From contig NZ_CP119075.1 in NCBI RefSeq assembly GCF_029023725.1, positions 5,637,501-5,701,500 on the forward strand: DNA of 64,000 nucleotides, given 5' to 3'. Below the pieces are notes generated by a model. The model was given only the letters and a program-made list of their open reading frames with translations, made no database searches and had not been told where the DNA came from. The stretch is from Synoicihabitans lomoniglobus (GTDB lineage Bacteria; Verrucomicrobiota; Verrucomicrobiia; Opitutales; Opitutaceae). A program made the translations under genes and the position numbers. Below, in pieces: positions 17,905 to 24,647 of the stretch. The number at the start of each line of letters is the position of its first letter. Position 1 is the first letter of the stretch.

Positions 17905-17929
17905 GTCGGGCATAAAGCCCGACCCACGG
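17905..17929. repeat. REP-like palindrome outside the insertion sequence
   Basis: GTCGGGC-ataaa-GCCCGAC followed by CCACGG. It matches the outer end of the element's right terminus (19687-19711: GTCGGGC-gtaaa-GCCCGAC plus CCACGG) and lies 30 bp outside the left terminus. It is evidence that the element ends consist of, or sit in, a dispersed palindromic repeat. Confidence 0.8.
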
Positions 17930-17959
17930 GGGTGACCGTTTGCTGTTGGGCTGCTGGGT

Positions 17960-17994
17960 GGTCGGGCTTTACGCCCGACGCTGAAGTTTGGCGC
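17960..17994 (+). repeat. Left terminal inverted repeat of the insertion sequence
   Basis: 35 bp. Begins GGTCGGGCTTTACGCCCGAC, then g, then CTGAAGTTTGGC, then gC. It differs from the right repeat (reverse complement) only at positions 21 and 34. Confidence 0.85.
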
Positions 17995-18003
17995 GAGTGA
18001 GGC

Positions 18004-19410
18004 TTAATTATGGGAGTAGAACAGGGCGGAGGCGAGGTCGGTGGCGGGTTTATCCGATTTGTGGATTGGCCGGGTGCGAGAGCAGAAGTGCGATAAACTG
18101 TCCGGCCGTAGGTGGCGCGACCACAGTTCGACGCGCAGCTGGTTGATGAGCAGGCCAGTCGTGGCGCGGCGCGGGGGTTCACGACGTCGCCATTTGGCGA
18201 GGGGCACCGAGGGCGGCAGTCGATTCGAGCCGTAGGTTTTGTGCCCGGCGAGCAACAGGAGCGCATACGCGGCCACCGCGCAGGCGGGCTGGCGGCGCAC
18301 CGCCTCGGGTTCGCGCAACTGCGCTTCGCTGACACCGAGCAGGTCCTTTTCGTCCTTGAAGTTGACCTCGATGTCCCAGCGCCAGAGGTATTCCTGCAAG
18401 ATCTCTGCGAGCGGCACGTCCGCATCGGTGCAGATCAGGTAGGCGGGCTGCCGGTAGAGCAATTTGCCGCCTGTTTTCAATCGGTAGCCCAGGGGCGCGA
18501 TCACGACCACCTGCACCAGCGTATCGACTCCGGTGATACGGGCGAGCACCGGCCCCTGGGTTTTGATCTTAAAGTCGTGACGCTTTGCGGCCGCAAAGGC
18601 CGACACCCGGGTCCACCCGACGGTGTCGTCCACGCGCAGCTGTTCGGGCGTGGGCAAGGTGTCGCCATACTTGCGGGGGCGGCCGTTCTTGCCGGGCTGC
18701 GCTGCGTAGGGCGCGTAGAGTTTGGTGTCCTTGCGCACCCGGCCGATCAGCACGGTGTTTTCCGGCAGTTGGCGCAGGAGGGTGCGGTTGGTGAAGCGCC
18801 CGTCGCTCACCCAGTGGATGGGCCGTTGGGTCGCGGTGCGCAGGTGCGCCATGCGTTCGGCGGCGACTTTGTTGATGTTGGCCTGTTTGCGCGCCTCCAC
18901 ATACGCCGCCTGCGCCTGGGCGTCGGCGTGACGCGAGGGCTTTTTGGGCAATGGAGCCTCTTGCCAGTCCACCGGCACCAGCCGGGCGGAGCCGTCGTCG
19001 GCGGGCATCGCGGCGCTGAACTGGAGCACGCGCTGGCCCCAGATGAAGTTGACGTTGAAGGGCGGACCGAGGGGGTCCTTGCGCCAGCCGCAGCCGGGGA
19101 TGCACCGGCCGGTCTTGCGTGTGATGGAGTCGTCCAATGCGACCACCCAGGGCCGGGTGGCATCGGTGGCAGCCAGTGCCTCGGTGCGCACGTGTGCGAA
19201 GATCGGCTCGACCGGCAGGCGTTGCAGCAACCGATAATCCGCCGACCAGTCCCGGTGCTGGGAGCCAGCGGTGCTCAATGCACCGGTCACCGTGTGGCGG
19301 CCCAGGTTGAGCAACCCAGCCAGCCATTGCGTGCGGGCGCGCGCAAAGTCCTCGGGCAAGTCGAAGACCGGCGCGAGACCATCGAGCAGGGAATCGAACG
19401 CTTCGCTCAA
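18004..19410 (-). CDS. DDE transposase (IS4/IS701-like)
   Basis: 468 residues. Catalytic residues of the RNase H-like fold: first Asp in VVALDDSIT, second Asp in HWVSDGRFT, and Glu in the Y-(2)-R-(3)-E-(6)-K-type signature YLWRWDIEVNFKDEKDLLG (Y, R, E, K keys). The N-terminal LNLGRHTVTGAL segment is typical of this transposase group. The start is TTG, overlapping the AbrB stop as TTGA, with no ribosome-binding site. Expression must come from translational coupling or from -1 frameshifting at the A8 run 19418-19425; the transposase frame is open through that run. It is intact, so the element may be active. Confidence 0.9.
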   Translation of the reverse strand: MSEAFDSLLDGLAPVFDLPEDFARARTQWLAGLLNLGRHTVTGALSTAGSQHRDWSADYRLLQRLPVEPIFAHVRTEALAATDATRPWVVALDDSITRKTGRCIPGCGWRKDPLGPPFNVNFIWGQRVLQFSAAMPADDGSARLVPVDWQEAPLPKKPSRHADAQAQAAYVEARKQANINKVAAERMAHLRTATQRPIHWVSDGRFTNRTLLRQLPENTVLIGRVRKDTKLYAPYAAQPGKNGRPRKYGDTLPTPEQLRVDDTVGWTRVSAFAAAKRHDFKIKTQGPVLARITGVDTLVQVVVIAPLGYRLKTGGKLLYRQPAYLICTDADVPLAEILQEYLWRWDIEVNFKDEKDLLGVSEAQLREPEAVRRQPACAVAAYALLLLAGHKTYGSNRLPPSVPLAKWRRREPPRRATTGLLINQLRVELWSRHLRPDSLSHFCSRTRPIHKSDKPATDLASALFYSHN

Positions 19411-19610
19411 CGAGGCGTTTTTTTTACAGGGACCCTGTCGGGCGGGACTTCACGCCGGGAGACAATGAGGTGGCCCTTGTCGTGGATCGTCCACTCGACG
19501 GTCTCGCCTTTGGCGAAGTCCATCGCTTGAGCGATGGGAGTGGGGAAGTTGATATAGAACTGGGAAGTTTCCTTCCGCTGAATGCATTGAACTTTAGTTG
19601 GATAGCCCAT
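19407..19610 (-). CDS. SpoVT/AbrB-domain DNA-binding protein carried by the insertion sequence
   Basis: 67 residues. The body (about 5-52) fits the swapped-hairpin AbrB/MazE fold: FYINFPTPIAQAMDFAKGETVEWTIHDKGHLIVSRRE, keyed by INFPTPIAQAM, KGETVEW and GHLIVSR. The C-terminus is basic (VPVKKTPR). Such proteins are DNA-binding repressors or antitoxins; no toxin gene is adjacent. Inside the insertion sequence it most likely represses its own promoter, where three ACTAG motifs occur, and/or guides the transposase. Its last codons include an AAAAAAAA run that could shift ribosomes into the transposase frame, giving an AbrB-transposase fusion. Confidence 0.85.
   Translation of the reverse strand: MGYPTKVQCIQRKETSQFYINFPTPIAQAMDFAKGETVEWTIHDKGHLIVSRREVPPDRVPVKKTPR
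19418..19425 (-). other. A8 slippery run in the AbrB/transposase overlap (candidate -1 frameshift site)
   Basis: On the minus strand the AbrB frame reads gtA AAA AAA Acg. This places a canonical X_XXY_YYZ heptamer (A_AAA_AAA) in the zero frame five codons before the stop. The transposase frame is -1 relative to AbrB and is open through the run (tgt aaa aaa aac gcc tcg ttg agc). A small palindrome ACAGGGTCCCTGT lies directly upstream. Confidence 0.6.
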
Positions 19611-19617
19611 GAAGATA

Positions 19618-19669
19618 ACTAGTTTAATTACTAGATTAATGACAAGCCCTTTCCTCCCAAAAAACTAGT
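19618..19669 (-). promoter_or_regulatory. ACTAG repeats upstream of the AbrB gene (candidate operator/promoter)
   Basis: The inverted repeat CTAGT-ttaatt-ACTAG lies at 19619-19634, and another ACTAGT at 19664-19669, between the right terminal repeat and the AbrB start. On the minus strand a TTGTCA (near 19643) and an AT-rich -10-like region overlap the first repeat. AbrB-type proteins commonly autoregulate, so this is a plausible operator (inference). Confidence 0.4.
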
Positions 19670-19671
19670 CG

Positions 19672-19706
19672 GTGCCAAACTTCAGGGTCGGGCGTAAAGC
19701 CCGACC
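19672..19706 (-). repeat. Right terminal inverted repeat of the insertion sequence
   Basis: Reverse complement begins GGTCGGGCTTTACGCCCGAC, then c, then CTGAAGTTTGGC, then aC: 33/35 identical to the left repeat. The sequence just outside (CACGG) repeats what follows the palindrome at 17905-17923. Confidence 0.85.
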
Positions 19707-19737
19707 CACGGTGGTGGGGAGAACGTGAGTTGGCTTT

Positions 19738-19885
19738 TTTCACCACAGATTACACCGATTGACACAGATTTAAGCGAGGGAGTGGTGGGTGTTTTGGTGA
19801 TTTTTTGCGGTTTTTTGTGGCGATTAATTCCGTTCGCCTGTTTCCGGTGTGCTCCGTGTCCTCAGCGAAATCCGTGATTTAACTT
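19738..19885. repeat. Diverged copy of the ACCACAGATnnACACAGAT repeat family
   Basis: Begins CACCACAGATTACACCGATT GACACAGATTTAAG and ends with TCCGTGTCC...AAATCCGTGATTTAA, giving partly complementary arms like the hairpins in the corrinoid locus. It fills much of the 287-bp gap between the insertion sequence and the xylanase gene's 3' end. No gene was seen there. Confidence 0.5.
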
Positions 19886-19997
19886 CGGTGGCGTGGGCCG
19901 AGCTGGAGCTCGGCGTTCCCAAGGGAGGCAACGGCCGCTGGGGGGCGTTTTCGGTGGGGTGAACTTCACTGCGGACGACGTGGAAGTCGGGGGCTGG

Positions 19998-22934
19998 TTA
20001 CGGGACGCGGTAGACTTCGATGAGGGCGATGCCGGTGGTGTCGGCGACGCCGGCGAGTTCGACGGTGTAGGAGCCGGGCTCCAACGAAACGAGGAGCGCG
20101 GCGTCGGCGCTGCCGTTGGTGAGGGCAAAGCCGCCGACGGTGGAGGTCGTGGCCGTGATCGCCGTGGTGTCGCCGGTGCCCCAGTTGTCGTTGGTGAGGA
20201 GGAGGCGCGCTGCGCTGCCGGGCACGGGTTCGTAGAGGCGGAGGATCGGGTTGGCGAGGGTGTGGGGCACTCCGAAGCCGCCGAGCGTCGGGCCGATGCC
20301 GCGAATGAGCACTTGCTGCGGCACGTCGCCTGCGATGACGAAGCCGGCGACGAGTTTGTTGAGGCCGGTGCCGACTTCGCCCCGGGTGGAGATGTTGACC
20401 ATCTCGACGGGTGCGCCGGTGGCGGCGTCATAGACTTCGACAATGGCGAGGCCGGTGCCGTCTTGGGCTCCCGCGATTTGCACGGTGTAGCGGTCGGGTT
20501 CGAGCGAGAGACGCACGGCGGCGGACTTGGTGTCGGTCTCGAGGGCGAAGGCCCCGAGGGTGGCGAAATCGGCGGCGAGGTCGGGGCTCCAGTCGTCGTT
20601 TTCCGCAATGGGGTTGATCTGGTCGTCTCCTTTAAAAATGCGGATGCGGGGATCGGCGAGGGTGCCGGGCAGGCCGAACTCGCCGAGCTGCGGGCCGACG
20701 GCGCGGATGACGACGTCTTTGGCCGCGGTGCCGTTGATGACGAAGCCGGCGACCATGATGGCGGCGCCGGTGCCGACGCGGCCGCGCGTCGAAATGTTGG
20801 CGAGTTTTTCGGTTTGGGTGCCGGGGGCACGCACGCCGATGGTGACGGAGCGGGTTTGCACGGAGCCGTTGGCGTTGGTGGCCACGGCGTGATAAGTAGC
20901 ACTCTCGACTACGTCGGTTAGCGAGATGGTCGGGGTCGTGAGCGCCGTGGGAGTGCCGTTGCGATACCAGGTGACTGCCGGTGTTGGGTTTCCGGATACA
21001 ACGGTGCTGAGCGTGGTGCTGCCGCCGGGGGCGATGGTGGTGCCGAAGGGTTGGGTGACGATGGTGGGTTGGTCGGGGGACGCGACGTCGAGGGTGACGC
21101 TGGGGGCGGCACCGTCGGAGGTGAGTGTGATCGTGCCGGTGGCGGTGGTATCGCCGTAGACGACGGTGTAGGTGTAGTCGCCGTTGAACGCGCGCACGGC
21201 GGCTTGTCCGTTTTGGTCGGCGATGAGTTCGGTATCGGTCCACCAGTCGCCGAATACGAGATTGCGGTAGGCGATGGCGGCGGGTTTGGCGGTCCAGTCG
21301 AGGGCGAACAGAGCGGAGGCGGGCCGCCAGTGCGCGCCTTCCCAGAAGCCCCAGAATTGCACGCCCTCCATTTGCGGGTGGCTCATGCAGATGGTGATGA
21401 GGTCGCGGTAGAAGTCGGCCTGGAGCTCCTCGTCGTCGGTGCTGATATCCAGTTCGGTGATACGGAATTTCATCTGGGGAAACTCGGTGGCGTAGCGTTG
21501 GAGGAGGGTCCAGATGCGGGGGATGCCGGTGGGCACGGCGCTGAAGTGGCCTTGGAAGCCGATGCCGGTGATGGGGGCGCCGCCGTCGAGGAGGTATTGG
21601 ACGGTGTTGGCGTAGGCGTCTTGTTTGGCGGTGTTGGTGCCGCCGCCGGCGAGGATGGCGTAGTCGTTGATGTAGAGGTCGGCGGTGGGGTGGTTGGCGC
21701 GGGCGCGGTTCCACCAATCGATCATGTGCTCGTAGCCGTAGGTCTCCATGATGTCGTAGTTGTCGTAGGGCTCGTTCATCACATCCCACTCGGTGAGGTA
21801 GGGCGTGGTGGGCTCCATGACATCGTCGATGTGATCGAGAATGACTTGGGGAATGGTGGGATCGGCGGCTTCGATGCGGGTGGTGAGGGTGTCGGGCATG
21901 TTGCGCACGGACGGCCAGACCAGCACGTGGCCGCGCATGACGATGTTTTGGGTCTGCAACCACTGGAGGGCGGCCACGGTTTGGGTGCGGGCGAAAGCGG
22001 CGCCCCATGCGCCGTCCCAGGGTTGCCATTTGAGATCGTTTTCGAAGGTCCCGGCGTTGAAGAGTTCGAGGAAGGTGTCGACGTAGGGGGCGTCGGCGGT
22101 GCCGGGATTCATGAGGCGGGAGGCGACCACGGCGGTGCCGAATTCGAAGGCGTGACGGGTTTGGCGCACGCGCACGGTGGCGCCGGGGAGGGGATCACCG
22201 GCGGCGTCGCGCACGGTGATGGCGAGGTCGCCTTTGCGGTGGGTGTCGATGCGTTGGGCGGCGGCGGCGCGCCACGGGGCGTCGGTGGCGCGACCATCGT
22301 ATTGAAAGGACGTGCGGGGCATCTCTTCGAGGGTGCGGCTGGTGCCATACCACAGCACCTCGACGCCGCCGAACTCGAGGACCTGGGCGCGGGCGGGACC
22401 GCCGAAGCCGAATTTGATGCCGGCGGCCCCGGCGATGTAGTTGCCCTGCACGCGGAACGGCAGGAAGTATTCGGTCCAGGTGGTATTGGCAGTGGGGCGG
22501 ACGGAGAGGGAGCGGGTGTAGGCCGGCGGCGGCCCCTCGAAATAGGCCTCGAGCACGACGGTGCCGGTTTCGTCGGTGGTCTCGATCGCGCGCATGAAAA
22601 AATGGAGCAAAACGATGTCACCGTCGGCCACGGCGCGGTTGGTCGAAGCGGTGATGGCGCTGGAGTAGAACTGGCCGGTGGGGTTGAGCGTGGCGACCTG
22701 GGCGGCGGTGGTGAAAGACTGGCCGGTGACCGTGACGGCCGTGCGGGTAGCGACGGGACCGTTGGCGGTATCATTGGCATAAAAGCCCGCCTCGGTCGCG
22801 ATGTCGGTGGGGTTGACGAGAGAAACGCCGCCGGAAGGGATTTCCTGCGCGGGTAGGGTGAGCGCGAGCGGGCTGAGAAACAGGAGAAACGCCGACGTGA
22901 GCCGGGCGCGAAACAGCGAGGAGGGGAAACGCAT
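19998..22934 (-). CDS. Secreted endo-1,4-beta-xylanase, GH10, with Ig-like and two C-terminal repeat domains
   Basis: 978 residues from ATG 22934, which starts the signal peptide (1-29, ending LALTLPAQ); an ATG 42 bp upstream is in frame but adds a non-signal tail. An N-terminal beta-rich CBM-like module (30-215) is followed by the GH10 barrel (about 250-560) with acid/base E388 in DVMNEPYDN and nucleophile E494 in RITELDIS. Then come an Ig-like domain (about 620-700: TIVTQPFGTTIAPGGSTTLS) and two copies of the repeat domain (about 712-836 and 845-978). Role: extracellular cleavage of xylan. Not in an operon; no sugar transporter adjoins it. Confidence 0.95.
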   Translation of the reverse strand: MRFPSSLFRARLTSAFLLFLSPLALTLPAQEIPSGGVSLVNPTDIATEAGFYANDTANGPVATRTAVTVTGQSFTTAAQVATLNPTGQFYSSAITASTNRAVADGDIVLLHFFMRAIETTDETGTVVLEAYFEGPPPAYTRSLSVRPTANTTWTEYFLPFRVQGNYIAGAAGIKFGFGGPARAQVLEFGGVEVLWYGTSRTLEEMPRTSFQYDGRATDAPWRAAAAQRIDTHRKGDLAITVRDAAGDPLPGATVRVRQTRHAFEFGTAVVASRLMNPGTADAPYVDTFLELFNAGTFENDLKWQPWDGAWGAAFARTQTVAALQWLQTQNIVMRGHVLVWPSVRNMPDTLTTRIEAADPTIPQVILDHIDDVMEPTTPYLTEWDVMNEPYDNYDIMETYGYEHMIDWWNRARANHPTADLYINDYAILAGGGTNTAKQDAYANTVQYLLDGGAPITGIGFQGHFSAVPTGIPRIWTLLQRYATEFPQMKFRITELDISTDDEELQADFYRDLITICMSHPQMEGVQFWGFWEGAHWRPASALFALDWTAKPAAIAYRNLVFGDWWTDTELIADQNGQAAVRAFNGDYTYTVVYGDTTATGTITLTSDGAAPSVTLDVASPDQPTIVTQPFGTTIAPGGSTTLSTVVSGNPTPAVTWYRNGTPTALTTPTISLTDVVESATYHAVATNANGSVQTRSVTIGVRAPGTQTEKLANISTRGRVGTGAAIMVAGFVINGTAAKDVVIRAVGPQLGEFGLPGTLADPRIRIFKGDDQINPIAENDDWSPDLAADFATLGAFALETDTKSAAVRLSLEPDRYTVQIAGAQDGTGLAIVEVYDAATGAPVEMVNISTRGEVGTGLNKLVAGFVIAGDVPQQVLIRGIGPTLGGFGVPHTLANPILRLYEPVPGSAARLLLTNDNWGTGDTTAITATTSTVGGFALTNGSADAALLVSLEPGSYTVELAGVADTTGIALIEVYRVP

Positions 22935-23042
22935 CAGGGTGTAAGGGGTTGGGCGGTCCGGAAACCGACCCGACACCTTGGCGTATGTTGGAGGATAATT
23001 CCACCCCGGATTGCGTTTCCGGAAACGGTCCGGGCGGGTGGG

Positions 23043-23660
23043 TTACGGCTGCTCGGGCTGCTGCAGTCGCAGCGTTTGAGCGTCGTTGGCATCCGCGGTG
23101 CGGATACGCACGGCCAGCTCGAGCTCATCGAGGTTGGCCGGATAACCGGCACGCATCGGCTCGAGGGTTTGGCGGGCTCCGGGTTCGAGGGTGAACGTCT
23201 CGGGCACGGGCACGAAGTTACCCAAGGCGGAACGGACCTCGGCGACGCGCAGCTCGACGGGCGTCGCCGAGACGTTGGTCACGGTCACGGTGAGGGATTG
23301 GCGCAGCATGACTTGGGCGCCGCGCAGGGGACGGCCGCCGGTGGAGCCGCCGCCGCCCTCGCCCGCAGGAGGTGCCCCGCGCGGACCGCCGCCGCCGGGG
23401 CCGCCCATGGGGCGTCGGGGCCGGGAGTCGTCGCGTTCCTCGTCGTTGCCGGTGTCGGAGGGCGGTCGGGGGCGTCGAAAGGGTCCGAGCTCGGCGTCGA
23501 CGCGGAGAGAGTGGTCCACAAAATAGGCCTGCGCGGTGATGATGGGCTGGGGTGGCAGCCGCTCGTCTGGGCGACCTTTGGGCGAGCCACAGCCGCTGAG
23601 TAGAGCGACCGCCAGGGCGAGAGAAACGGGTAACGTGGAAAGACGCAGGTGACGGGACAT
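23043..23660 (-). CDS. Lipoprotein with a glycine/proline-rich linker, unknown function
   Basis: 205 residues. Lipoprotein signal with lipobox L21-S-G-C24. The centre (about 63-115) is a low-complexity Arg/Pro then Gly-rich stretch (GGPGGGGPRGAPPAGEGGGGSTGG core). The C-terminal ~85 residues look like a beta-sandwich (VMLRQSLTVTVTNVSATPVELRVAEVRSALGNFVPVPETFTLEPGARQTLEPM, keyed by VTVTNVSATPVEL). No family recognised. The gene reads in the same direction as the xylanase but with a 108-bp gap, so co-transcription is uncertain. Confidence 0.7.
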   Translation of the reverse strand: MSRHLRLSTLPVSLALAVALLSGCGSPKGRPDERLPPQPIITAQAYFVDHSLRVDAELGPFRRPRPPSDTGNDEERDDSRPRRPMGGPGGGGPRGAPPAGEGGGGSTGGRPLRGAQVMLRQSLTVTVTNVSATPVELRVAEVRSALGNFVPVPETFTLEPGARQTLEPMRAGYPANLDELELAVRIRTADANDAQTLRLQQPEQP

Positions 23661-23773
23661 GTGACGTCGGGAGACGTCGATGTCGTCGGTCGGGTTACGG
23701 CGGTGCGCGGAGATGGGCGGACTGCTTCACTGGATCGGCGCGCTCGGCGAGCACGCCCTACCTCGTATGAGGT

Positions 23774-24508
23774 TCAGTCGTTCAGGCTTTCGATGAAGGG
23801 CTCGCACTCGGCGCTCCATTCTTCCTCCAGCGGCGTGGTCCAGCGGATGGGGCTGTAGAGGGAGACCTTGCGCAGGGGTTTGCCATCGGGGCCGTCGGGG
23901 AGGACTTCGCCGCGGGTTTGCCAGAGAATGTTCTCGGCTTCGGGGAAGGCCGCGCCGGCGATTTGGTCTTCGAAGAGGCGGTGAAGAATGGCGTCGGGTG
24001 GCATGGCGGCGGCGATGCAGCGCACGACGACGGGCTCGGGGATGAGCTGGGTGGTGGGCGCGGCGGCGAGGTCGTCGAGGTAGGTGTGGGCGGCGGCGTT
24101 GAGAGCGCGGAGGGTGATCTCGATCTGGTTGATCTCGGGTTGGGGCGTGGCGGGGAAGGCTTGGTGGAGCAGCACTTGGGCGTTGAAGATCGCCTCGTGC
24201 AGCGTGAGGTCGGCGTATTCCTCCCACATGCGATCGCTGGTCATTTCCTCGGCGAGGTTTTGGGTGCGGCCGGGATTGAGCTTTTTACCGATGGCGAAAC
24301 CGAGCAAGGCGGCGGCGGCGGCAACGTCCTCCTTGTCCTGCAAGGCCATCACGGCGTAGTCGCGACGTTCGGCAGGGGGGAGATCGGCCGCGCCGTCGAA
24401 TTCGAGATGCCGGAGCAGCTTGAGGCAGTCGTCCTCGGACCACGTGCCGGGCAGTTCGGAGACAACGCTGACGGAGAGGATTGAGAGCTCAAATTTGGGT
24501 TTCATCAC
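23774..24508 (-). CDS. Hypothetical protein
   Basis: 244 residues, no signal peptide or membrane segment, mostly helical and acidic. The segment RDYAVMALQDKEDVAAAAALLGFAIG and the central helix-rich region (MWEEYADLTLHEAIFNAQVLLHQAFP) give no recognised motif. The ORF has two adjacent ATG codons (24508 and 24505). It stands alone between the lipoprotein and the M64 peptidase gene. Coding status rests on length and on a hydrophobicity pattern that a shadow frame would not show. Confidence 0.65.
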   Translation of the reverse strand: MMKPKFELSILSVSVVSELPGTWSEDDCLKLLRHLEFDGAADLPPAERRDYAVMALQDKEDVAAAAALLGFAIGKKLNPGRTQNLAEEMTSDRMWEEYADLTLHEAIFNAQVLLHQAFPATPQPEINQIEITLRALNAAAHTYLDDLAAAPTTQLIPEPVVVRCIAAAMPPDAILHRLFEDQIAGAAFPEAENILWQTRGEVLPDGPDGKPLRKVSLYSPIRWTTPLEEEWSAECEPFIESLND

Positions 24509-24647
24509 CCCCTAACGTAGATCGTCGCGGGGGATTAGCCAGATATCTTGCGCAGAGCACGCTGGCACGGGTGGGTTGGTTTGTTCCCGCGGAAGCGCTG
24601 GGTTTGGTTGACCCGCTTTTGCGCGGAGCTGATAGGACGGTTTCAGC

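Larger units (their letters stand above)
17960..19706 (-). mobile_element. Insertion sequence, 1747 bp, AbrB gene plus IS4-superfamily-like transposase
   Basis: Bounded by 35-bp terminal inverted repeats that match at 33 of 35 positions (17960-17994 and 19672-19706). The outer 20 bp of each repeat is itself a palindrome (GGTCGGGC...GCCCGAC) and the inner part is CTGAAGTTTGGC. Cargo: a 67-residue AbrB-type gene and a DDE transposase that overlap in different frames, with an A8 run just before the overlap. The transposase stop is 9 bp from the left repeat, so the element is compact. No clear target duplication was found. It appears intact. Confidence 0.85.

Noticed and set aside
18112-19530. 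472-codon plus-strand frame across the insertion sequence
   Set aside because: Antisense to the intact transposase and part of the AbrB gene.
21051-22856. 601-codon open frame opposite the xylanase
   Set aside because: Reverse-frame shadow; the GH10 catalytic motifs are on the minus strand.
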